A program made the position numbers and the translations under genes. A stretch of DNA of 64,000 bases from Caballeronia terrestris. Its GTDB lineage: Bacteria; Pseudomonadota; Gammaproteobacteria; Burkholderiales; Burkholderiaceae. Location: NCBI RefSeq assembly GCF_001544515.1, contig NZ_FCOL02000018.1, positions 59,136-123,135 on the forward strand, given 5' to 3'. Positions 1-7,881 of the stretch are shown one piece after another (the first letter of the stretch is position 1; every line of letters begins with the position of its first letter). Below the pieces are notes generated by a model. The model was not told where the DNA came from. It ran no database searches and saw nothing but the letters and a program-made list of their open reading frames with translations.

Positions 1-513
1 AACGCCCTCTACCGTCATCCCGATATCGAAGCCCTGCGCGACGAGGACGAGGAAGAGCCGACCGAAATCGAGGCGGCGAAACACGGCCTGAACTACGTGA
101 AGCTCGACGGCAACATCGGCTGCATGGTGAACGGCGCCGGCCTCGCGATGGCGACGATGGACATCATCAAGCTCTACGGCGGCGAGCCCGCCAATTTCCT
201 GGATGTCGGCGGCGGCGCGACGCGCGAGCGCGTCTCGACGGCATTCAAGCTGATCCTGCGCGATCCGAAAGTCGAAGGGATTCTGGTCAACATCTTCGGC
301 GGCATCATGCGCTGCGACGTGATCGCCGAGGGCGTGGTCGCGGCGGCGCGCGAAGTGAGCCTGTGCGTACCGCTCGTCGTGCGCCTCGCCGGCACGAACG
401 TGGACGCGGGCCGCGAGATCCTGAGCGCCTCAGGCCTCACGATCATTCCCGCCGACAACCTCGCCGACGGCGCTGACAAGATCGTCAGCGCCGTCGCCGC
501 CGCACGCCATTGA
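1..513 (+). CDS. sucC: succinyl-CoA synthetase beta subunit, C-terminal part
   Basis: Only the last 170 codons lie in the window, open from base 1 to the TGA at 511-513. The beta subunit carries the ATP-grasp and nucleotide sites of succinyl-CoA synthetase, which interconverts succinate and succinyl-CoA with substrate-level phosphorylation. The visible part holds the family signatures [29 protein letters not shown] and LVNIFGGI, which bind CoA and contact the alpha subunit. sucD starts 12 bp downstream, so the two form one operon. The neighbourhood (GntR regulator, organic-acid transporter) suggests a catabolic or accessory copy rather than a TCA-operon copy, which is inference. A malate-CoA ligase beta subunit is a less likely alternative because the residues follow SucC more closely. 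Confidence 0.93.
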   Translation, partial: NALYRHPDIEALRDEDEEEPTEIEAAKHGLNYVKLDGNIGCMVNGAGLAMATMDIIKLYGGEPANFLDVGGGATRERVSTAFKLILRDPKVEGILVNIFGGIMRCDVIAEGVVAAAREVSLCVPLVVRLAGTNVDAGREILSASGLTIIPADNLADGADKIVSAVAAARH

Positions 514-525
514 AGGGGACAGCAC

Positions 526-1398
<873 letters not shown>

Positions 1399-1403
1399 AA
1401 ACA

Positions 1404-1439
1404 AAGGCCGCCCGGCGATTTGATTCACCGGGCGGCCTT
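1404..1439. terminator. hairpin between convergent sucD and GntR gene
   Basis: A perfect 12-bp inverted repeat (AAGGCCGCCCGG at 1404-1415 and its complement at 1428-1439) with a 12-nt loop lies between the sucD stop and the stop of the convergent regulator. A-rich sequence on the left and TT on the right would let it work weakly in both directions. Confidence 0.75.
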
Positions 1440-1467
1440 GATCGTTCAAGCGCGTCTAACTAACGCG

Positions 1468-2199
1468 TCAATCCAAAAAATCGCAATTAGCTTCAACAAA
1501 CGCGGCCAAATCGAGCGAATGCTGCCGAACGAGCCGCTCGACCAGCTCCGTATCGCGCTTCTCCAGCGCCTCGATGATCCGCATGTGATCGACGATCGAG
1601 CGCGACGCGCGGTCGCTCTGCGAAATCGTCATCTTCCGGATCGCGCGGACGTGCACAAAAATGTTCTTGATCGTATCGAAAATGATCTGCGACTTGCCTA
1701 GCTGCACGATCGCCTGATGGAACGCGATGTTCGCTTCCGAATACTCGTCGATGTGCTCGGCGGGCGTCGCGTCGCGAAAATTGTCGAACATGTGGCGCAG
1801 GCGGGCGATTTCCTCGTCCGTCGCGCGCTGCGTGGCCAAGCGCGCCGCCATGCTCTCGAGCGCCGCCCACATATGAATCATCTCGACGATTTCACGCTTC
1901 GTCTTGCGCAATATGTATACGCCCCGGCGCGGCACCGTGCGGAGGAAACCCTCCTGCTCGAGCAGCGTCATCGCTTCGCGGATCGGCGTGCGGCTGACGC
2001 CGAGCGCTTCGGTCAGCTCTTTTTCGTCGAGCCGAATCTCTTCGCGAGAACGATAGATGTCCGCTTCGGCGATCGCCTGCCGCAATTTCGCGTACGCCTG
2101 GTCGCGCAGCGAAACCGTGGCATTGATCGGTTCCAGCGAAAGCGTCAGTCCATGCGGACGGACGTCGGGTCTGTCTACAGATTGAGTATCAGATGGCAT
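1468..2199 (-). CDS. GntR-family regulator, FCD (FadR) subfamily
   Basis: 243 residues from the ATG at 2199. The N-terminal winged helix-turn-helix (about residues 30-95, with SRTPIREAMTLLEQEGFL as recognition region) is followed by an all-helical FCD ligand domain containing the usual His/Asp metal-type positions (EANIAFHQAI and DHMRIIEALEKRD). Such proteins sense organic acids and repress nearby catabolic genes. The reading frame extends upstream to 2340, but that part is arginine-rich and unlike the family. The chosen ATG overlaps by 11 bp the end of a small membrane ORF with a good ribosome site, which suggests translational coupling. A 13-bp motif in its promoter region recurs upstream of panE, so the regulator probably controls both; that is inference. 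Confidence 0.9.
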   Translation of the reverse strand: MPSDTQSVDRPDVRPHGLTLSLEPINATVSLRDQAYAKLRQAIAEADIYRSREEIRLDEKELTEALGVSRTPIREAMTLLEQEGFLRTVPRRGVYILRKTKREIVEMIHMWAALESMAARLATQRATDEEIARLRHMFDNFRDATPAEHIDEYSEANIAFHQAIVQLGKSQIIFDTIKNIFVHVRAIRKMTISQSDRASRSIVDHMRIIEALEKRDTELVERLVRQHSLDLAAFVEANCDFLD

Positions 2200-2410
2200 T
2201 GATGGTTCGATTTCCCAAGTGCGGCTGGCCGGCCGAGACACGCTTGCCCGAGCCGCCGTTCTGATCGTCCGCCGCCAAGCCGGCAAAGCGACCGTGATCC
2301 TGTGCGCGCTGCAACATCGCTTGCGGCACTGCCGATGCAATCATAAACGTAACGCCGACACCCATGGCTACCAATGCGATTCCCAAGATGACTACAAGTG
2401 CGATGCTCAT
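2189..2410 (-). CDS. small membrane protein coupled to the GntR regulator, unknown function
   Basis: 73 codons from an ATG at 2410 with GGAG seven bases upstream. The first about 30 residues form one strongly hydrophobic segment (ALVVILGIALVAMGVGVTFM), and the rest is polar and low in recognisable features. The stop codon overlaps the start of the GntR gene, so this would be the first cistron of that transcript. I do not recognise a family. It could be a leader peptide whose translation feeds the regulator gene, or a spurious ORF. The good ribosome site and hydrophobic start favour a real product. Confidence 0.5.
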   Translation of the reverse strand: MSIALVVILGIALVAMGVGVTFMIASAVPQAMLQRAQDHGRFAGLAADDQNGGSGKRVSAGQPHLGNRTINAI

Positions 2411-2446
2411 TTCAAGGCTCCGGGTAAGTACTTAAGAGCCTTCAGT

Positions 2447-2477
2447 ATATGTTGCGTCGCAGCAGGACGCAACATAT
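2447..2477. promoter_or_regulatory. 12-bp perfect inverted repeat upstream of the GntR operon
   Basis: Arms ATATGTTGCGTC (2447-2458) and its exact complement (2466-2477) enclose a 7-bp spacer. It sits 37 bp upstream of the small ORF at 2410, where a promoter or operator is expected. It has no T-run, so a terminator is unlikely. A protein-binding site for the adjacent regulator is the simplest reading. Confidence 0.55.
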
Positions 2478-2485
2478 TTTGCATC

Positions 2486-2498
2486 TTGTATATCACAA
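2486..2498 (+). promoter_or_regulatory. candidate GntR operator, copy 1
   Basis: TTGTATATCACAA has the TTGT-N5-ACAA form seen for FCD-type GntR regulators. Twelve of its 13 bases recur upstream of panE at 3565-3577 on the other strand. Confidence 0.5.
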
Positions 2499-2524
2499 AC
2501 AACAGTGACGGCTTAATACCCAGT

Positions 2525-3538
2525 TTAGGCCGCTTTCTGCGTTTCGACAGGCGCTCGTGGCTTGGCTGTGCCCTGATTCACGCCTTCGCGCAGCTTGATC
2601 AATGCGAGAACCGCATCGAGCATCGGCGTCTCGACGTGGACCAAGCGGCCGATTTCCTGCACGACGGTCATCAGCGGATCGATTTCCATCGGACGGCCGG
2701 CTTCGCAGTCCATCAGCATCGATGTCTTGTGCGCGCCCACCGCGCCCGCTCCGTTGATGCGCTTCTCGACATCGACGCGGAAGTTCACGCCGATCTTGTC
2801 GCCGATCGCCTTGGCTTCCAGCATCATCGCCTTCGACAGCGCGCGGGTGCCCGGGTCGCTCGTCAGGACGTCGAGCGTGGCGTGCGTCAGTGCGCTGATC
2901 GGGTTGAAGCAGAGGTTGCCCCAAAGCTTCAGCCAGATTTCGTCGCGGATGTTGTCGCGCATCGGCGCTTCCATGTCGGCGGCGGCCATGATGTCGTGGA
3001 ACGCCTGCAGGCGCGGCGTGATCTCGCCGCTCGGCTCGCCGATCGGGAATTTCTTTCCGTAGACGTGCTTGATCACGCCCGGCTCGGCGATCTCGGCGGC
3101 CGGCAGCAGCACGCAGCCGATCGCGCGTTCCGGTCCGAGCACGTTCCATTGCTTGCCGCCCGGGTCGACGCTTTGCAGCGTCGTGCCGGCGAGCGCGCCG
3201 CCGTGGTTGTAGAAGTACCAGTACGGCAAGCCGTTAACCGCGGTGACGACCGACGTGTTCGGCCCGAGCAGCGGCGGCATCAGATCGACGACGCTCGGCA
3301 CCGAATGCGCCTTCAAAGCGATGATTACGTAGTCCTGCGGCCCGAGTTCTGCGGGGTTATTCGTGCAGCGCACCTTGACGGTGTGCTCCTCGCCGTCGAT
3401 TTGCAGGCGTACGCCGTTCGCCTGCATCGCCGCGAGGTGCGGCCCGCGTGCGACGAAACTGACATCCGCTCCGGCACGCGCGAGCTGCGCGCCCATGTAG
3501 CCACCGATTGCACCCGCTCCGTAAACGCAGATCTTCAT
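2525..3538 (-). CDS. panE: 2-dehydropantoate 2-reductase (ketopantoate reductase) family
   Basis: 337 residues from the ATG at 3538, which has AAGGAG at good spacing. The family reduces ketopantoate to pantoate with NADPH in pantothenate synthesis, but many paralogues reduce other 2-oxo acids. The N-terminus KICVYGAGAIGGYMGAQLA is the Rossmann GxGxxG fold. The C-terminal ApbA domain carries the catalytic lysine region (IWLKLWGNLCFNPISALT). Its position beside a GntR regulator, LysR regulators and an organic-acid transporter rather than with panB/panC suggests a catabolic paralogue. It shares an operator-like motif with the GntR promoter. Substrate is unresolved. Confidence 0.88.
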   Translation of the reverse strand: MKICVYGAGAIGGYMGAQLARAGADVSFVARGPHLAAMQANGVRLQIDGEEHTVKVRCTNNPAELGPQDYVIIALKAHSVPSVVDLMPPLLGPNTSVVTAVNGLPYWYFYNHGGALAGTTLQSVDPGGKQWNVLGPERAIGCVLLPAAEIAEPGVIKHVYGKKFPIGEPSGEITPRLQAFHDIMAAADMEAPMRDNIRDEIWLKLWGNLCFNPISALTHATLDVLTSDPGTRALSKAMMLEAKAIGDKIGVNFRVDVEKRINGAGAVGAHKTSMLMDCEAGRPMEIDPLMTVVQEIGRLVHVETPMLDAVLALIKLREGVNQGTAKPRAPVETQKAA

Positions 3539-3564
3539 GCTCGTCTCCTTAGGATGATTTTGCC

Positions 3565-3577
3565 TTCTGATATACAA
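3565..3577 (-). promoter_or_regulatory. candidate GntR operator, copy 2
   Basis: On the minus strand TTGTATATCAGAA, 27 bp upstream of the panE start, matches 12 of 13 bases of the site at 2486-2498. A TATGTTG word adjoins both sites. Confidence 0.5.
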
Positions 3578-3633
3578 CATACTACATTCCACATAGCCTC
3601 ATAACAAGGCGAATCGTGAGGGTTGGGGTACGC

Positions 3634-3660
3634 CAAAACCCGCATGTTTCGCGGGTTTTG
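3634..3660 (-). terminator. terminator after the oxlT-LysR transcript
   Basis: Ten-bp stem CAAAACCCGC / GCGGGTTTTG with a 7-nt loop lies 47 bp beyond the LysR stop. Read leftward, the right arm ends in TTTTG. Confidence 0.7.
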
Positions 3661-3706
3661 CGTAGAAGTTCAGGTGTGAAGCGAGGCGGTCGCGCCTCGA
3701 GGAAAA

Positions 3707-4678
3707 TCAGGCTTCGACAGCCTGCGGCACGGACGCGCCCGAACGCTGCGCCGTCGATGACGCCACGAAATGCGCCCACAGATTCGCCGCGCCCGGCCGC
3801 AGCGCGCGGCTTTGCCGGCGCACGAGCATGACGGTGCGCGACACGGCGGGCGCGAGCGCGATCGCCTGCACGCCGCGCCCGGTCGACGCGCACGCGTGCA
3901 TCGGCAGGACGCCAATGCCGAGCCCCGCTTCGACCATCCGCGCGACCGATGCTGCTTGCGCGAGCAGCTGACGCGTCACATCAGCGACTTCGTGCAGTGC
4001 GAGCGCGCGGTCGATGGCGGCCTGGCTGCCGGTATCGTCGTCGAGGGTGAGGAGCGATGCGCCGCGCAGCATCCGCCAGTTCGCGCTCGTCTGCGCGGCG
4101 AGCGGATGCCGCGCTGGCACGAGCGCGCATAGCGGATCGTGGAAGAGCGGCTCGGCGACGAGTTCATCGAAGTTTTGCGACTCTTCGCCCACGATCACGA
4201 TTCCCAGGTCCGCCTCGCCCGCGCGCACGAGTTGCAGCACCGTGCCCTGCGGCCGATCCACAAGCGCAATCGACAATTCGGGATAGCGCGCCTGACACGA
4301 GGCGAAAAGCGCGGGCAGCACGCTCGCCGTCAGGCTCGAACTGCTCGCGAGCTGCACGACGCCCGCTTCGCTCTCGTCGTCGAAACCGGGGCGCAACGCC
4401 GCTTCGAGTTCTTCGACGAGCGGCGCCACGCGCGCGAGCAGCCTGCGCCCGGCATCGGTCAGTGCGACCTGGCGGGTCGTCCGATCAAAAAGCCGCAGCG
4501 CGATTTCGTCCTCGAGTTCGCGGATGCTGCGACTCACTGCCGACTGCGTGATGCCGTATTCGTCGCCCGCGCGGGTGAAGCTGCGATGCCGCGCGAGCGT
4601 GATGAAAAGCCGCAATTGATGCATCGACACGCTGAGCGATTTCGGGACATGCGCGACATCGGACGGCACATCACGCAT
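3707..4678 (-). CDS. LysR-family regulator downstream of the oxalate transporter
   Basis: 323 residues from the ATG at 4678, chosen because GAGGGG lies six bases upstream. An earlier ATG at 4699 overlaps the transporter stop as ATGA, and a later one at 4624 starts exactly at the helix-turn-helix. The N-terminal HTH is clear (FTRAGDEYGITQSAVSRSIREL), and the C-terminal effector domain has the periplasmic-binding-protein fold typical of LysR. Coupling to the transporter gene suggests that it senses the transported acid or a derivative and regulates local genes. The ligand cannot be read from sequence. Confidence 0.9.
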   Translation of the reverse strand: MRDVPSDVAHVPKSLSVSMHQLRLFITLARHRSFTRAGDEYGITQSAVSRSIRELEDEIALRLFDRTTRQVALTDAGRRLLARVAPLVEELEAALRPGFDDESEAGVVQLASSSSLTASVLPALFASCQARYPELSIALVDRPQGTVLQLVRAGEADLGIVIVGEESQNFDELVAEPLFHDPLCALVPARHPLAAQTSANWRMLRGASLLTLDDDTGSQAAIDRALALHEVADVTRQLLAQAASVARMVEAGLGIGVLPMHACASTGRGVQAIALAPAVSRTVMLVRRQSRALRPGAANLWAHFVASSTAQRSGASVPQAVEA

Positions 4679-4695
4679 GTCATACCCCTCGACAC

Positions 4696-6048
4696 TCATT
4701 GCGCGGACGACTTGCTCGGCGTATCCACCCAGGCGGCCTTGAACGACGCATCCATCGAACCGGACGACGACGTCTGCGCGACCGTGTTCTCGATCCAGCG
4801 CTTTCTCATCGGCGCGAGCACGAATTTCGCGCACAGGCCCGCCGCAATCGAAATCACGGCCGCCGTGATGAACACCGCGTTCCACGAGCCGATCGCGGAG
4901 AGCACCGAGGCGAGCGGCACCAGCATCGACGCCGTGCCTTTCGCCGTGTACAGCGTGCCGGCGTTGGCCGCTGCGTACTTGCTGCCGAAGGTGTCGGCGC
5001 AGGTCGCCGGGAAGATCGAGAAGATTTCGCCCCAGCAGAGGAACGTCATCGCCGCGAAGAAGATGAACAGATACGGGTTGTGACCGAACTCCATCAGGCC
5101 GAGCAGCGCGAGCCCTTCACCGATGAAGATAAAGAACATCGTGTTTTCGCGACCGATCTTGTCCGAGATGAAGCCGCACAGCGGACGCGTGAAGCCGTTG
5201 CAGAGGTTGTCGATGGAGAGCGCCATCGTGAGGAGCGGCAGCGTCACACCGAGCAGGTTCACCGGCATCGTCGCGAAGCCGTATTCCTTCGCGATCGGTC
5301 CGAGCTGCGCGGTCGCGATCACGCCGCCCGCCGCGACGAACACGAACATCAGGTACAGCACCCAGAAGAGCGGCGAGCGCACCATTTGACCCGTCGTGTA
5401 GTCGATTTTCGTCGCGACGATGCGCTTCGCCGGCGCCGCGAAAGCGGGCGGATTCGGCCGCACGAGCATCAGCGCGAGCAGGAAAATGCACACGCCCTGG
5501 AAGATGCCGAAGAACATGAACGCCTGCTCGTAGCCCGAGCTCTGGATCATGTTGGAGATCGGAATCACGGTGACGGCCGCGCCCGCGCCAAAGCCAGCGG
5601 CCGTGAGGCCAGCGGCGAGGCCGCGCTTGTCCGGGAACCACTTGAGCGCCGTGCCGACGCAGGTGCCGTACACGCAGCCCGCGCCCACGCCCGCCACGAC
5701 CGCGCCGATATAGAGATGCACGAGGCTCGTCGCGTGGGCGTCGATGATCCAGCCGAGCGCCGCGCAGATCGATCCGCCGATCACGACGGGACGCGGCCCG
5801 AACTTGTCGACGAGCCAGCCTTCGACGGGAACGAGCCAGGTTTCGGTGACGATGAAGATGGTGAACGCGGTCTGGATCGCCGCCTGTCCCCAGTGGTGCT
5901 TGGCGTCCATCGGAATGACGAAGAGCGTCCAAGCGTATTGCAGATTGGCGACGAGCCCCATGCAGATGATGCCGATCGCCAGTTGAATCCATCGATTGTG
6001 GTGACGGCCGAGCGAATGCCCGGGCGTGACTGTGCCTGCGTTTGCCAT
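4696..6048 (-). CDS. oxlT: MFS oxalate/formate antiporter family protein
   Basis: 450 residues with about 12 hydrophobic segments, of the length of OxlT-type major facilitator proteins, which exchange oxalate for formate or carry similar small dicarboxylates across the inner membrane. The sequence shows the MFS loop 2-3 motif (GWLVDKFGPRPVVIGG) and a repeated one in the second half (CGFISDKIGRENTMFF). FGSKYAAANAGTLYTAKGTAS is typical of the OxlT group. GGAG precedes the ATG. No oxalyl-CoA decarboxylase or formyl-CoA transferase is visible here, so the substrate is inferred from family only. It is followed by an overlapping LysR gene. Confidence 0.85.
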   Translation of the reverse strand: MANAGTVTPGHSLGRHHNRWIQLAIGIICMGLVANLQYAWTLFVIPMDAKHHWGQAAIQTAFTIFIVTETWLVPVEGWLVDKFGPRPVVIGGSICAALGWIIDAHATSLVHLYIGAVVAGVGAGCVYGTCVGTALKWFPDKRGLAAGLTAAGFGAGAAVTVIPISNMIQSSGYEQAFMFFGIFQGVCIFLLALMLVRPNPPAFAAPAKRIVATKIDYTTGQMVRSPLFWVLYLMFVFVAAGGVIATAQLGPIAKEYGFATMPVNLLGVTLPLLTMALSIDNLCNGFTRPLCGFISDKIGRENTMFFIFIGEGLALLGLMEFGHNPYLFIFFAAMTFLCWGEIFSIFPATCADTFGSKYAAANAGTLYTAKGTASMLVPLASVLSAIGSWNAVFITAAVISIAAGLCAKFVLAPMRKRWIENTVAQTSSSGSMDASFKAAWVDTPSKSSAQ

Positions 6049-6398
6049 GTCTGTCTCCGATTTTCGTTTTCAGCGCTCGTGCGGCGCTTGATTTGATGCA
6101 GGATCACCGGCGTATTTTTGCCGATGCAGCAGCGGTCGGTCTGTCAGGGGAAATGCTAAAGCCATGCGGCGCAGGCTGGCGGCGCACGTCGGACGCAGTC
6201 GTTTTGCTGCACTGCCCACATCGCTCGTGGTTTACGTGTGCTCGGGGCAAAGCACGGCTTTCCACGCCGATGAACGACGGTCCGCTTACAACTTGCGCGG
6301 AACGTGAAAGCATCGTGGGGGAGAAAAACGATTAGGGAAAGTTAGAAAAATTTATTGTATAAGTTAGCCATCGTGTATGGATGGAGGGCTTCGCCGTG
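6049..6398. other. divergent intergenic region between oxlT and a LysR gene
   Basis: About 350 bp without a convincing gene. The right end, 6330-6370, is AT-rich and holds TTATTGTATAA at 6352-6362, a small palindrome of LysR type just upstream of the LysR start. Nothing else recognisable was seen. Confidence 0.6.
6352..6362. promoter_or_regulatory. candidate LysR operator or promoter element
   Basis: TTATTGTATAA is an interrupted palindrome (TTAT-TGT-ATAA) 36 bp before the LysR ATG, in an AT-rich patch of an otherwise GC-rich region. It fits an autoregulatory site overlapping a promoter. Confidence 0.4.
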
Positions 6399-7343
6399 AT
6401 GCGCAATGCCACGCTGCGACAGTTGAAGATCTTCGAAACCGTCGCGCGCCGCCTGAGTTTTTCGCGGGCGGCCGAGGAGCTCTACCTTACGCAGCCTGCC
6501 GTTTCGACCCAGGTCAAGCAGTTGGAGGAGCACGCGGGTCTGCCGCTTTTCGAGCAACTCGGCAAGAAAATCTATCTGACGCCGGCTGGCAATGAAATGC
6601 TTCATTACAGCCGCGCCATTCTCGAACAGTTCCGCGAAGCTGACGACGCGATGGCGCGGCTGAAAGGCATTTCCGGCGGCACGCTGAACGTCGCGGTGAT
6701 CAGCGCCGGCGATTATTTTTTCCCGCGCCTGCTCGCCGCCTTCACGAAGCGCAACACCGACGTGCGCCTCAATCTCGCAGTGCACAATCGCGAGGAACTG
6801 CTACATCAGTTGACGGACAATCTGACCGATCTCGCGATCATGGTCCGTCCGCCGAAGGACATGGACACGGCGAACGTTTCGTTTGCGCCGCATCCGTACG
6901 TGATCGTCGCGCCGCCGGATCACCCGCTCGTCGGCAAGACGAATATTCCGCTCGAAGCGCTTGCGGAGGAGCCGTTTATCGTCCGCGAGAAGGGATCGGA
7001 TACGTGGAATTCGATGGAGGAAGGCTTCGCCGGGCGGCTGCCGAACCTGAATATCGCGATGGAAATCACCAGTACCGAGACGATCAAGCAGGCCGTGATC
7101 GCGGGCATGGGCATCAGCTTTCTATCGGCGCACACGATCAGCATGGAACTACAGGTCGGCAAACTCGCCGTGCTCGATGTCGCGGGCTTTCCCGTGATGC
7201 TCAACTGGTTCGTCGTGCACCGGAACAACAAGCGCCTGCCGCCGGTCGCGCTGGCGTTCAAGGAATTCCTCATCGAAGAAGGCGCGGCGCAGATCGAGGA
7301 AATCACCCATATCGGTGCAGAAACCGGCAGGCCGAATTCATAA
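6399..7343 (+). CDS. LysR-family regulator, CbbR-like
   Basis: 314 residues from the ATG at 6399, preceded by GGAGGG. An in-frame ATG at 6381 has no ribosome site. The HTH is classical (LSFSRAAEELYLTQPAVSTQVKQLEE), and the effector domain resembles CbbR-type regulators, which respond to carbon metabolites. It is divergent from the oxlT operon and followed by a small gene, so it likely controls one or both. A calvin-cycle role is not supported because no cbb genes are present. Confidence 0.9.
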   Translation: MRNATLRQLKIFETVARRLSFSRAAEELYLTQPAVSTQVKQLEEHAGLPLFEQLGKKIYLTPAGNEMLHYSRAILEQFREADDAMARLKGISGGTLNVAVISAGDYFFPRLLAAFTKRNTDVRLNLAVHNREELLHQLTDNLTDLAIMVRPPKDMDTANVSFAPHPYVIVAPPDHPLVGKTNIPLEALAEEPFIVREKGSDTWNSMEEGFAGRLPNLNIAMEITSTETIKQAVIAGMGISFLSAHTISMELQVGKLAVLDVAGFPVMLNWFVVHRNNKRLPPVALAFKEFLIEEGAAQIEEITHIGAETGRPNS

Positions 7344-7375
7344 AGTTTTACTTATCGTTATTCGAAAAAACTTTA
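7341..7375. promoter_or_regulatory. AT-rich inverted repeat after the CbbR-like gene
   Basis: TAAAGTTTT (7341-7349, including the LysR stop) and AAAACTTTA (7367-7375) flank 17 bp. It could be a weak hairpin or a binding site in front of the small gene at 7448. Confidence 0.35.
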
Positions 7376-7447
7376 ACTGTCGTATATGGATCGAACTTCT
7401 TATCCTGCATGTAACCCCTCACGGCCAAACAGGAACAGGAGACGACC

Positions 7448-7789
7448 ATGATCCACGCCACTCACAGCGACGACCGCGAAATCCAGGCGCAACTCTGCGC
7501 GTACAACAACGCCTTCGAAGAACTCGACCTCATGTTCCGCTGGGACGCCGACACCTATCGCGCCCTCGCCGCCGCCGACAGCGATTACGTCCGGATTGCG
7601 CAGTACATCGAGTCGCACTGCCCGCATTTGTTGACGGCCTACAGCGCCGATTTCCTGTGCCAGGCGATCGTCGACAGGAAGAACGCGGTGCTGGAAGCGT
7701 GCCGGGCGAACACCGTGAAGAACGACGACAGCGCCCGCCGCGCGCGGCTCTGGCGTTCGCGCAACGAGCAATCGGTTGCGCATGCCTGA
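7448..7789 (+). CDS. small conserved-looking protein of unknown function
   Basis: 113 residues with GGAG before the ATG. The protein is soluble and mixed helical, with no signal peptide or membrane segment. It has four cysteines (near residues 17, 58, 70 and 85), a DADTYRALAAADSDYVRIAQYIE stretch and a basic C-terminus. I do not recognise the family. Codon use is like that of its neighbours. It follows the CbbR-like gene by 104 bp and ends at a strong bidirectional terminator, so it is probably its own transcription unit in the organic-acid cluster. Confidence 0.75.
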   Translation: MIHATHSDDREIQAQLCAYNNAFEELDLMFRWDADTYRALAAADSDYVRIAQYIESHCPHLLTAYSADFLCQAIVDRKNAVLEACRANTVKNDDSARRARLWRSRNEQSVAHA

Positions 7790-7810
7790 AGCGTTTGATT
7801 GCATTTGATC

Positions 7811-7842
7811 AAAAAAGCCGTTCACGTTTGAACGGCTTTTTT
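7811..7842. terminator. bidirectional terminator
   Basis: A perfect 14-bp stem (AAAAAAGCCGTTCA and its complement) with loop CGTT gives a T6 run on either strand. It serves the small gene at 7448 and the convergent aldehyde dehydrogenase. Confidence 0.9.
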
Positions 7843-7850
7843 GCGATTCT

Positions 7851-7870
7851 GAGCGGCCCGCGGGCCGCTC
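7851..7870. repeat. 20-bp perfect GC palindrome
   Basis: GAGCGGCCCGCGGGCCGCTC reads the same on both strands without a loop. It lies 8 bp after the terminator and 11 bp beyond the aldehyde dehydrogenase stop. Confidence 0.9.
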
Positions 7871-7881
7871 CTTGCTTAGGT

